NCBI GenBank assembly: GCA_021732215.1 | Contig: JAKFVL010000007.1 | Location: 147,876 to 211,875, forward strand | Source of the DNA: Hyphomicrobiales bacterium | GTDB lineage: Bacteria; Pseudomonadota; Alphaproteobacteria; Rhizobiales; Xanthobacteraceae | Length of the DNA: 64,000 bases | Direction: 5' to 3' | In this document: positions 1 through 6,375 of the stretch, one piece after another | How the letters are laid out: the number at the start of each line of letters is the position of its first letter | How positions within the stretch are numbered: the stretch's first letter is position 1 | Notes under the pieces: generated by a model | What the model saw: only the letters and a program-made list of their open reading frames with translations | The model's database searches: none | What the model was told of the DNA's origin: nothing | Program-made: the position numbers and the translations under genes

Positions 1-355
1 CATCGACGTAGTTCGAGACTTCGCGGATATCGTCGATCGGCTGGCCGGCCTGCGCCTCGGTCTCGAAGCGAAGGAGGTCCGACAATGTTGATTGCGTGCC
101 CTCGATCTGGGACGAAAGAACGGCTTCCTTCCTCACATACATGTAAAGAAATAGCTCCTGGCGCGGTAGGAGCGTGGTGATGCCGTCAAGCCGCCCCAGA
201 GCGCGCTCGGCAAGGCTCAAGCGTTCCAACAGCGCGAGGACATCGATAGGTGGAGCCGGGGGCAACGGCGGCGGAACGAACGCGCGCACGGTCTCACCCG
301 CGACGGGCGTCTCGACGTAGCGACCTTGGCGTTGAGAAGCATCTGACTCGGCCAT
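1..355 (-). CDS. Fic family protein, N-terminal part (cut by window edge)
   Basis: From an ATG at 355 the minus strand is open for 118 codons to the window edge. Residues 56-86 (LDGITTLLP followed by LFLYMYVRKEAVLSSQIEG) are the characteristic N-terminal helical region of Fic/DOC-type AMP-transferases. SSQIEG (81-86) fits the inhibitory-helix motif (S/T)xxxE(G/N) that keeps these enzymes auto-inhibited. The catalytic HPFxxGNGR segment lies outside the window, so activity cannot be judged. An in-frame ATG three codons upstream (364) is possible. The AGGAG lies only one base before the 355 ATG, so the start is uncertain. The gene is divergent from the carrier-protein operon at 529 and shares its 5' region. 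Membership of the island is inferred from position. Confidence 0.85.
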   Translation of the reverse strand, partial: MAESDASQRQGRYVETPVAGETVRAFVPPPLPPAPPIDVLALLERLSLAERALGRLDGITTLLPRQELFLYMYVRKEAVLSSQIEGTQSTLSDLLRFETEAQAGQPIDDIREVSNYVD

Positions 356-374
356 GCTCCTCATTATGGATATG

Positions 375-448
375 CAGCCTTATTTAAGCAATGACCTCTT
401 GGCTTAAATAGCGCAAGCGCCAAAGTAAGCAGCCTTAAATAGCAAGCC
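375..448. promoter_or_regulatory. Repeat cluster, candidate operator of the island operon
   Basis: Three related A/T-rich repeats lie in the divergent region: GCAGCCTTATTTAAGC (375-390), GGCTTAAATAGCGCAAG (401-417) and GCAGCCTTAAATAGCAAGC (430-448). The first is close to the reverse complement of the second (shared GCTTAAATA) and shares GCAGCCTTA with the third. They sit just upstream of the best promoter candidate. The downstream operon encodes an XRE repressor, so an operator role is plausible, but it is inferred only from repetition and position. Confidence 0.4.
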
Positions 449-472
449 GGACAAACGGATCTCAGGACCCCC

Positions 473-501
473 TTGAAAACGAACTTCGGTAAGATTATCT
501 T
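473..501 (+). promoter_or_regulatory. Candidate sigma-70-type promoter of the island operon
   Basis: TTGAAA (473-478) and TATCTT (496-501) are separated by 17 bases. They end 27 bases before the ATG of the first gene at 529. An AAGGAG ribosome-binding site (516-521) follows. No other -35/-10 pair of this quality was seen before the operon, whose first six genes overlap or lie within 16 bases of each other. Confidence 0.5.
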
Positions 502-528
502 ACGCTGTGTCGGATTAAGGAGTCTCGC

Positions 529-834
529 ATGGACGCTGCCACGCTCAAAGAAAAACTCATTGCCGTTCTCGGCCAGATTCAAGCCGATAGCGGACTCGAA
601 TGCCCGGCGCTGACCGGCTCCGTTAAGCCGGTGGAGAGTTTGCCGCAGTTCGACAGCAAGGTGTGGCCGGTCGCTACGACGATCCTTGCCACGGAGATCG
701 GAGAGACGATCCCGAACGACGTGAACATTTTTGTCGACGAAACCACCAAGCTGCCTCGCTCCATCGATGAGGCGGCCGTCTTCGTCTGCGAACTGCTCAA
801 GAAGCAAAACGAGAAGGCGGCGGTCGCGGCATGA
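529..834 (+). CDS. Acyl-carrier-protein-like small protein
   Basis: 101 residues with an AAGGAG site seven bases before the ATG. The region from FDSK (41-44) to ETIP (59-62) resembles the core of an acyl carrier protein. Asp42-Ser43 stands where carrier proteins have the DSL motif that accepts 4'-phosphopantetheine. The Ser-to-IP spacing (Ser43 to Pro62, 19 residues) equals that of E. coli ACP (Ser36 to Pro55), and Lys replaces the usual Leu. The final helix (SIDEAAVFVCELL) also fits. An AcpS-type transferase lies 4.2 kb downstream in the same cluster, which supports the idea that Ser43 is modified. The gene overlaps the next by four bases (ATGA). What it would carry is unknown. The carrier assignment is inferred from motif spacing and context. 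Confidence 0.65.
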   Translation: MDAATLKEKLIAVLGQIQADSGLECPALTGSVKPVESLPQFDSKVWPVATTILATEIGETIPNDVNIFVDETTKLPRSIDEAAVFVCELLKKQNEKAAVAA

Positions 835-1196
835 CCGAGATCGACGCCGCCAGGCGGACCCGGATCGCCGAACGCCTGAAGGAGGCGCGCAAGCTCGCGG
901 GCCTTTCCCAAGGCCAAGTCGCCAAGATGCTTGGCCTGCATCGCCCCTCGGTGAGCGAGATGGAAGCCGGCAATCGCCGAGTGTCGGCCGACGAGCTCGC
1001 CCGACTTGCCGAGATCTATGACGTCAGCGTCGCGTGGCTGCTGGGCGAGTGTCCCGAGACGCTCGATGCCCAGGACCCTCGCCTCGAACTAGCCGCGCGC
1101 GAACTCTCGAAGTTGAAGCCCGACGACCTGAAGCGTCTGCTCAAGCTGTTGGCGGCCATGCGCAGCGACTCCGCCGCGAATGGAGCTGGCGGGTGA
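831..1196 (+). CDS. XRE-family transcriptional regulator
   Basis: 121 residues. Residues 10-70 form a lambda-repressor-type helix-turn-helix (LSQGQVAKMLGLHRPSVSEM, then VSADELARLAEIYDVSVAWLLG). The C-terminal 45 residues are helical and charged (LELAARELSKLKPDDLKRLL), probably for dimerisation. The start overlaps the carrier-protein gene by four bases and the stop overlaps the next gene by one (TGATG), so translation is probably coupled. XRE regulators next to ImmA/IrrE peptidases usually repress mobile-element genes until the peptidase inactivates them. By analogy this protein may repress its own operon through the repeats at 375-448. That regulation is inferred. Confidence 0.9.
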   Translation: MTEIDAARRTRIAERLKEARKLAGLSQGQVAKMLGLHRPSVSEMEAGNRRVSADELARLAEIYDVSVAWLLGECPETLDAQDPRLELAARELSKLKPDDLKRLLKLLAAMRSDSAANGAGG

Positions 1197-2098
1197 TGAA
1201 TATGATGCGCTCAAGCAAGCCAAGCTTCAATCGTCGCGAATTGGCGACCGAAGCGATGCAGGCCGCCACCGCGACGCGAGCTAAAGCCAAGCTCGATCAA
1301 AGCAGCCCGATCTGCATCTACGGACTGTGCGAGACGCTGGGGGTCGCGGTGCGCTTCAATAATATCAACATGGAGGGGATGTATCAGCGCGGCATTCCAC
1401 CGCGCATTCATCTCTCGGCGCGCCGACCCTTACCCCGGCGCGCCTACAACTGCGCGCACGAACTCGGCCACCATGTCTTCGGCCACGGCTCGTCGATCGA
1501 CGAGTTGCGCGAAGACGCCAAGGCGCAGCCCTGGGAGGATCCGAAGGAATTTCTGGCCGATACCTTTGCCGGTTTCATCCTTATGCCGATCATCGGCCTG
1601 CGCCGCGCGTTCGCGGTTCGCGGATGGACGCCGGAGACGGCGACGCCCGCGCAGATGTTCGCGATCGCCTGCGAGTTCGGCGTCGGCTACGCGACGCTCC
1701 TGACCCATCTGTCGTCTGGCGTGAACATGCTTTCGCGCGCTCGGGCCGCCGCCTTACAGCGGGTCACGCCGAAGGCGTTGCGGATGGAAATTATCGGCGC
1801 GCTGACGCCTGAGCCGCTGATCGTCGCCGATCGGTATCGATCAGCGCCGACCTTGGACGCGGAGGTCAAGACACAGCTGCTGTTGCCGCCCGGGACGGAA
1901 GCGACGGGCGGCGGGTTGGCCTTCGAACGCGACCTTCCGGCCGGACGACTGTTTCGCGCGGAGAAGGCTGGAATCTTTCAGGCGAGCGCCGGGGACTGGG
2001 CCGTCTTCGTCCGTGTCGCTCCGATCCAGAAGGCCGAGCCCTACGGTTACATCGGTCTCGCGCAGTATCGCCATCTCGAGGAGGACGCGGATGAGTAA
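1196..2098 (+). CDS. ImmA/IrrE family metallo-endopeptidase
   Basis: 300 residues from the ATG at 1196, which overlaps the XRE stop codon by one base. The zinc motif HELGH is at residues 88-92 (CAHELGHHVFGH). A downstream acidic helix (KEFLADTFAGFILMP, 117-131) supplies the likely third ligand. The N-terminal half is the usual ImmA/IrrE domain. The C-terminal 100 residues (from LLLPPGTEATGG) are an extra domain that I do not recognise. In characterised pairs (ImmA/ImmR of ICEBs1, IrrE/DdrO) the peptidase cleaves the neighbouring XRE repressor after DNA damage or another signal. The arrangement here suggests the same switch for this operon. In-frame ATGs at 1202 and 1205 are alternative starts. 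Confidence 0.88.
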   Translation: MNMMRSSKPSFNRRELATEAMQAATATRAKAKLDQSSPICIYGLCETLGVAVRFNNINMEGMYQRGIPPRIHLSARRPLPRRAYNCAHELGHHVFGHGSSIDELREDAKAQPWEDPKEFLADTFAGFILMPIIGLRRAFAVRGWTPETATPAQMFAIACEFGVGYATLLTHLSSGVNMLSRARAAALQRVTPKALRMEIIGALTPEPLIVADRYRSAPTLDAEVKTQLLLPPGTEATGGGLAFERDLPAGRLFRAEKAGIFQASAGDWAVFVRVAPIQKAEPYGYIGLAQYRHLEEDADE

Positions 2099-2942
2099 GG
2101 GCAAGAGGTTTGAGGCTCCGCCGCCGCTGCTGATTGACGACACCAACTTGTCCCGCGCCTGGGGGCGACTGCTTTTGCACGTCCTCGACGGCGCCGGGAC
2201 CGAGGTCGCGCCGCTAATCCTCAGCGTGAGCGGTTTTGCCGAAGACGGAGGGGCCGCTGAGGATCCCGCAGTTCGGCAATCTCTTGACCGGCTTCTCAAG
2301 CGCAAGGGGCGGCTCTTGGTCGAGGATGTCGCGTTCACTCTGTTCCCGCAGCGACTTTGGGAGATGTCACGAGGTGACCGGACCCGCCTTTTTGCACTCT
2401 ATCGCGCGACATTCCCGCGCTGGCAGGCAATGAACCGCAAAGCCAATGGCCGCGGCCTTTACTTCGAGCGCATGGTCAGCTTCGGGCGGGGACCCTGCGA
2501 TGGCAACCAACTGGAGTGGATCTTGTCTCAAAGTTCGCGGAAAGGCGTGCGCCGCTCGATGCTGCAAGCCACGACCTTCGACCCGGGCCGCGACCACGTC
2601 GCGAGCGCGCAACTCGGCTTCCCCTGCCTGCAGCAGGTGAGTTTCGAACCGACCGCGGCTGGGCTCGTGATCAATGCCTTCTACGCCACCCAGCAGATCT
2701 TCGACAAAGCGTATGGCAACTATCTTGGTCTGGCCCAGCTCGGCGCGTTCATGGCGAATGAAATGGGGCTGGCGCTCGCGCGCCTGAACGTCATGGTCGG
2801 CATTGCGAAGCTCGAGCGGATCACCAAGAGCGACGCCGATTTCGCGCCGCTGATCAGCGCCATCCAGGCGACCGTCAAACCGCCCGCCGCGGTGATCGCG
2901 CGTCCGTTGATCGCCGCGTCGGGGGCAGGAGCGACGATTTGA
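2091..2942 (+). CDS. Thymidylate-synthase-like enzyme, possible pyrimidine hydroxymethylase
   Basis: 283 residues. The ATG overlaps the previous stop by eight bases and follows a GGAGG. The fold signature is FPCLQQVSF with Cys179 at the position of the catalytic thymidylate synthase cysteine, then NAFYATQQIF (195-204), KAYGNYLGLAQL (206-217) and a GL helix. This matches the divergent synthase branch that includes dUMP/dCMP hydroxymethylases. Canonical enzymes have RSxD for the dUMP phosphate; here the aligned residues are ATQQ (199-202), while the Asn of the next motif is kept (Asn210). The substrate is therefore probably not plain dUMP bound in the usual way. With the following gene it suggests formation of a 5-substituted deoxyuridine. 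Family assignment is by motif recognition; the reaction is inferred. Confidence 0.7.
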   Translation: MSKGKRFEAPPPLLIDDTNLSRAWGRLLLHVLDGAGTEVAPLILSVSGFAEDGGAAEDPAVRQSLDRLLKRKGRLLVEDVAFTLFPQRLWEMSRGDRTRLFALYRATFPRWQAMNRKANGRGLYFERMVSFGRGPCDGNQLEWILSQSSRKGVRRSMLQATTFDPGRDHVASAQLGFPCLQQVSFEPTAAGLVINAFYATQQIFDKAYGNYLGLAQLGAFMANEMGLALARLNVMVGIAKLERITKSDADFAPLISAIQATVKPPAAVIARPLIAASGAGATI

Positions 2943-4093
2943 CTGTGAGTTCGCGTAAAGTCTCGGTGAAGCGTCCGCGCGGCCGTCCTCCAAAGAACAA
3001 ATCTGATGCGGGGGACATGGCGCTGCCGATGGAGCTGCCAGTCGCCGTCAGGCCCGCAGATGGGCTAGTGGCGGTCGCGCCGATTATCTTGCGTCACCTG
3101 GCCCCCGCGAAGGTGTCGGAGGTTTATGAGAGCTATTGGCGTTTCGCGGCGGAACGGCAGGCGGTGTTCTTCCGCCGTGCACACGGACAGATCGGGCCCT
3201 GGACCGACAATCCGGTGCTGGGCGTCTACAAGTTCACCAACGCCTACCGCGCGGCCGACCGGGTCAGCCAGTATCTGATACGGCATGTGATCTACCGTGA
3301 CGATCTGCCGACGTCGCCGCGCGAGATCTTCTTCCGCATCCTGCTTTTCAAGCTGTTCAACAAGATCGAGACCTGGGAGCTCCTGGAACGGTCGCTTGGC
3401 CCGATCACGTTTGAGGACTACCGCTTCGCCGCTTATGATGCTGTTTTCTCGCGCGCGATGCAGGCGGGCCGCCGCATCTATTCAGCCGCCTACATCATGC
3501 CGCCCGGCAGTCGATCGTTCGGGCGATCGGCCAAGCACCAAAATCACCTGTTGCTGCTTGAGTCGATGATGACCAACCGACTGCCCGAGCGGCTGGCGCA
3601 GACGCCGACCATGCAGGACGGCTTCGAGAAGCTGCGCGCCTATCCGACGATCGGAGATTTCCTAGCTTATCAGTTCATCACGGATATCAACTACAGCGAG
3701 CTCACCGATTTCAGCGAGATGGACTTTGTCGTCCCCGGGCCAGGCGCGCGCGACGGTCTGCGCAAATGCTTCGTCGATCCGGGCGGGCTCAATGAGCCCG
3801 AGCTGATCCGCCTGATGGCCGACTTGCAGGAACAGGAGTTCGAGCGTCTGGGTCTTGATTTTCAGTCGCTGTGGGGTCGGCGTCTTCAGCTGATCGACTG
3901 TCAGAACCTGTTCTGCGAAGTGGACAAATACGCCCGCGTTGCGCACCCAAGTGTTTCGGGGAGGACGGGTCGCGTCCGCATTAAGCAGAAGTTTGAGCCA
4001 AGACCGGAGCCCATTCAGCTGTTCTTTCCGCCCAAATGGAAGCTCAACGACAAGATCCATAACCTTTCGCCTCGGCACGCTGTGGCAGGGTGA
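2939..4093 (+). CDS. Predicted DNA base hypermodification protein (5-hmdU kinase helical domain / thymine pyrophosphorylase-like) with AT-hook
   Basis: 384 residues from a TTG overlapping the previous stop by four bases, about eight bases after AGGAG; a GTG two codons on is an alternative. Motifs recalled for the helical family linked to 5-hydroxymethyl-dU kinases and putrescinyl/glutamyl-thymine synthesis are present in order: FTNAYRAADRVSQYL (99-113), FNKIETWE (140-147), HQNHLLLLE (200-208), FLAYQFITDINYS (241-253), EMDFVVPGPGARDGLRKCF (260-278) and CQNLFCEVDKYARV (321-334). No Walker A motif is present, so this is the helical domain without the P-loop kinase. Residues 11-19 (KRPRGRPPK) are an AT-hook, which suggests direct DNA binding. 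It is translationally coupled to the synthase-like gene. The chemistry on DNA is inferred. Confidence 0.72.
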   Translation: MTVSSRKVSVKRPRGRPPKNKSDAGDMALPMELPVAVRPADGLVAVAPIILRHLAPAKVSEVYESYWRFAAERQAVFFRRAHGQIGPWTDNPVLGVYKFTNAYRAADRVSQYLIRHVIYRDDLPTSPREIFFRILLFKLFNKIETWELLERSLGPITFEDYRFAAYDAVFSRAMQAGRRIYSAAYIMPPGSRSFGRSAKHQNHLLLLESMMTNRLPERLAQTPTMQDGFEKLRAYPTIGDFLAYQFITDINYSELTDFSEMDFVVPGPGARDGLRKCFVDPGGLNEPELIRLMADLQEQEFERLGLDFQSLWGRRLQLIDCQNLFCEVDKYARVAHPSVSGRTGRVRIKQKFEPRPEPIQLFFPPKWKLNDKIHNLSPRHAVAG

Positions 4094-4109
4094 CGGAGAG
4101 GAGGCGCGC

Positions 4110-5015
4110 ATGAAATTTAACGATTATCAGAAAGAGGCGCTGCTCACCGACCGCGTGCCGGCGCGCCCCGGCGCGGATGATGCGGCGGCGTTGATCGTGC
4201 CTATGCTCGGCCTCGCCGGTGAAACAGGGCAACTGCTCAGCGAATACAAAAAGCACTTGCGCGATGGAGAGGCGCATCGGCTGTTCAAGGAGCGTGTGTC
4301 GGAAGAGCTGGGCGACCTGCTCTGGTACATCGCCAATGTGGCGAGTAAGTTTGACCTTCCGCTATCGGACATCGCCGCGGCCAACTTGGCGAAGGTGAAA
4401 GAGCGCTGGGCGAGCGAACGCAGTCAGCCGCTGGTATTCGACGCCGAGCTCCCCGAAGGCGAGCGGTTGCCGCGTCAGTTCGAAGTCGAGCTGGTGGATA
4501 TGGCGGAAGGTTCGCGACCGCAGGTGCGGGTGTTGATCGACGGTAAGCCGTTCGGCGCTGCGTTGACCGATAACGCCTATGATCCTGATGGCTATCGCTT
4601 TCACGACGTTTTCCACTTCGCCTACGCTGCAGTGCTTGGATGGTCGCCGATTACGCGTGCTCTGCTGCGTCGCAAGCGCAAGAGCCAACCGCTGCTTGAC
4701 GAGGTGGAGGACGGTGGGCGTGCGGCCGTCCTTGAAGAGGGTGTGGCTGCGCTCGCCTTTGACTATGCTCGCCGCCACCGATTCCTCGATGGCGTCGCCG
4801 CTCTGGACTTCCAGCTCTTGCGCACGATCAAGGACATGACGTCCCATCTGGAGGTGGGCCAATGCACGACTGGCGAATGGGAGCAGGCGGTCCTTCAGGG
4901 GTTTGACGTCTGGCGCGCGGTGCTCGCTGCTCGTGGCGGCCGGATTGCGGTTGATCTTGACGAGCGGCGCATTGCCTTTCTTGGCCCTTCCGCCGCTCAG
5001 GATTCGAGCCCTTGA
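4110..5015 (+). CDS. MazG-type NTP pyrophosphohydrolase with C-terminal metal-site domain
   Basis: 301 residues; the ATG follows GAGAGGAGG, 16 bases after the previous stop. Residues 30-100 are an all-alpha MazG domain: GLAGETGQLLSEY supplies Glu38 and Glu45, and VSEELGDLLWYI (63-74) supplies Glu65, Glu66 and Asp69, the usual magnesium ligands. After a linker of about 60 residues, a second helical domain carries HDVFH (165-169), DEVEDGG (197-203) and EE (209-210), the pattern of the MazG C-terminal domain found in base-modification neighbourhoods. Such enzymes hydrolyse (d)NTPs to NMPs. Here it could remove a competing nucleotide or supply a monophosphate for the synthase-like enzyme. The 3' end overlaps the convergent acpS by 19 bases. 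Substrate unknown. Confidence 0.8.
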   Translation: MKFNDYQKEALLTDRVPARPGADDAAALIVPMLGLAGETGQLLSEYKKHLRDGEAHRLFKERVSEELGDLLWYIANVASKFDLPLSDIAAANLAKVKERWASERSQPLVFDAELPEGERLPRQFEVELVDMAEGSRPQVRVLIDGKPFGAALTDNAYDPDGYRFHDVFHFAYAAVLGWSPITRALLRRKRKSQPLLDEVEDGGRAAVLEEGVAALAFDYARRHRFLDGVAALDFQLLRTIKDMTSHLEVGQCTTGEWEQAVLQGFDVWRAVLAARGGRIAVDLDERRIAFLGPSAAQDSSP

Positions 5016-5401
5016 GCGTCCGGGCCCAAGGCCAAGGCGCTCGCCATCGCCATGCTGGCGGTGTGGCTGATGCTCAGTCGCCAGCCCGTCACGCCGAGTG
5101 CCGCAGCCGCCTCCGCCGCACCGGCCGAGAGATGTACCTCCGGCGGCGCGCCAGGCGCGCGGCGGATGAGCACGTCAGAGAAGGCGACTCCGGCACCGAA
5201 ACCCGTGCCGAGCGCCTTGAGCACCGCTTCCTTGGCGGCGAACCGTCCCGCCAACCTTTCGATCCGGTCGTTTCCGTTCCCAACTTCATCGAGTTCGGCT
5301 TGCACAAAACAGCGAGGGATGAGGGGGTCGCGTGGATCCTCGATCCAGCGCCGCAGCTCAGCGACGTCCACGAGATCTATGCCATGTCCAATGACGTTCA
5401 C
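4997..5401 (-). CDS. acpS: AcpS-type 4'-phosphopantetheinyl transferase (island copy)
   Basis: 134 residues from a GTG at 5401, preceded by AGAAGAG; the frame is open further upstream, but this start gives the usual AcpS beginning (MNVIGHGIDLVDV). Holo-ACP synthase motifs are complete: GIDLVDV with the magnesium Asp, RFAAKEAVLKALGTG with the catalytic Glu, and a C-terminal SISHTASMAMASALAL strand. The enzyme would transfer phosphopantetheine from CoA to a carrier-protein serine. Housekeeping acpS genes normally sit elsewhere, so this is probably a dedicated copy for the carrier-like protein at 529-834. It is convergent with the MazG gene, overlapping by 19 bases, and divergent from the gene at 5491. 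The pairing with the local carrier is inferred. Confidence 0.85.
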   Translation of the reverse strand: MNVIGHGIDLVDVAELRRWIEDPRDPLIPRCFVQAELDEVGNGNDRIERLAGRFAAKEAVLKALGTGFGAGVAFSDVLIRRAPGAPPEVHLSAGAAEAAAALGVTGWRLSISHTASMAMASALALGPDAQGLES

Positions 5402-5490
5402 GAGGCCACTCTTCTCGAGGTTACAAAGCACACTCGCCCGGGAAAACCCAAGGGTCGAGGGAACGATAGAGAATTGGGGACAAGGAAGCG

Positions 5491-6243
5491 ATGACCAAAC
5501 CGGCGTCAATGTTCTGGAGCGGCGAAACCCTTAAGGAACGTCTCGAAGGGCTCATCGACCCGTTCGTGCCAGAGCGCGTAGATTGCGCCGCCTACACTTT
5601 GTCGATCGGCCCGGAGGTTTACGTATCGCCGAACGATCAGACCGCTGATCCAACCACGGTCACTGTTCGCAAGCTCAACGAAGGCGACGGCTTCACTATT
5701 CCCCCCGGCCAGTTCGCTTTCCTGATCACCGAAGAAATTGTATCAGTGCCCGCGGACGCACTCGCCTTCATCTCCATCCGAGCGAAGACCAAATTCCGAG
5801 GCTTGGTCAATGTCTCGGGGTTTCATGTCGACCCGGGATTTCGCGGTCAGCTGACGTTCGCGGTATTCAATGCCGGGCCGGTGCCAATCCACTTGAAGCG
5901 CGGCCAGGCCATCTTCCTCATCTGGTATGCTAGCCTCGACTGTGAGACTGCCCTCAAGAAAGACGGGGCGGTTCATAAAGGCCTCGATCCGGAACTGATC
6001 ACGGCCGTCGCAGGCGAACTGCAGTCCTTCGCCGGTCTCTCAAAGAAGATCAAGGACGTGGACAAGGCGCTTGCCGAGCGTGTCCACGCTATCGAAAAAG
6101 AGCAAACTTACTACCGTGTGATCGGTGCAATCGCGTTGGCTGTGATGATCGCCCTTGGCGTCAGTTGGGCGAAAGAAACAATCTCATCACGCGGCGCTCC
6201 GGCGCCACAGACAATAACGGCGCCAGGAGCCACCAAGCCCTAA
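5491..6243 (+). CDS. Membrane-anchored dCTP deaminase/dUTPase-like protein
   Basis: 250 residues with AAGGAAG before the ATG. Residues 10-150 follow the trimeric dCTP deaminase/dUTPase fold: FISIRAKTKFRGLVNVSG (93-110) and VDPGFRGQLTFAVFN (113-127). In E. coli Dcd the aligned motif is DPGW-G--VLEF with the catalytic Glu; here Ala124 stands in its place, so deamination looks lost. Asp114, aligned with the dUTPase water-activating Asp, remains. Residues 180-207 are a charged helix, probably coiled coil. Residues 208-226 are hydrophobic (VIGAIALAVMIALGVSW) and should be a membrane anchor, followed by a short Pro/Ala-rich tail. It may bind or hydrolyse a deoxynucleotide at the membrane. Its place beside the nucleotide-metabolism operon suggests a sensor or effector; this is inferred. 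Confidence 0.75.
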   Translation: MTKPASMFWSGETLKERLEGLIDPFVPERVDCAAYTLSIGPEVYVSPNDQTADPTTVTVRKLNEGDGFTIPPGQFAFLITEEIVSVPADALAFISIRAKTKFRGLVNVSGFHVDPGFRGQLTFAVFNAGPVPIHLKRGQAIFLIWYASLDCETALKKDGAVHKGLDPELITAVAGELQSFAGLSKKIKDVDKALAERVHAIEKEQTYYRVIGAIALAVMIALGVSWAKETISSRGAPAPQTITAPGATKP

Positions 6244-6375
6244 AGCTTCCGCATAATGCGGTCAGTTTGCAGTAGATTGGATCGGCAGTGTGGCTCTGGA
6301 GATCCATCGTACCGACTTCGATTAGCAATCTCGTTCGAGCACTGCGTCCGAAACGAATGCCAGCAGCGCTGGCCG

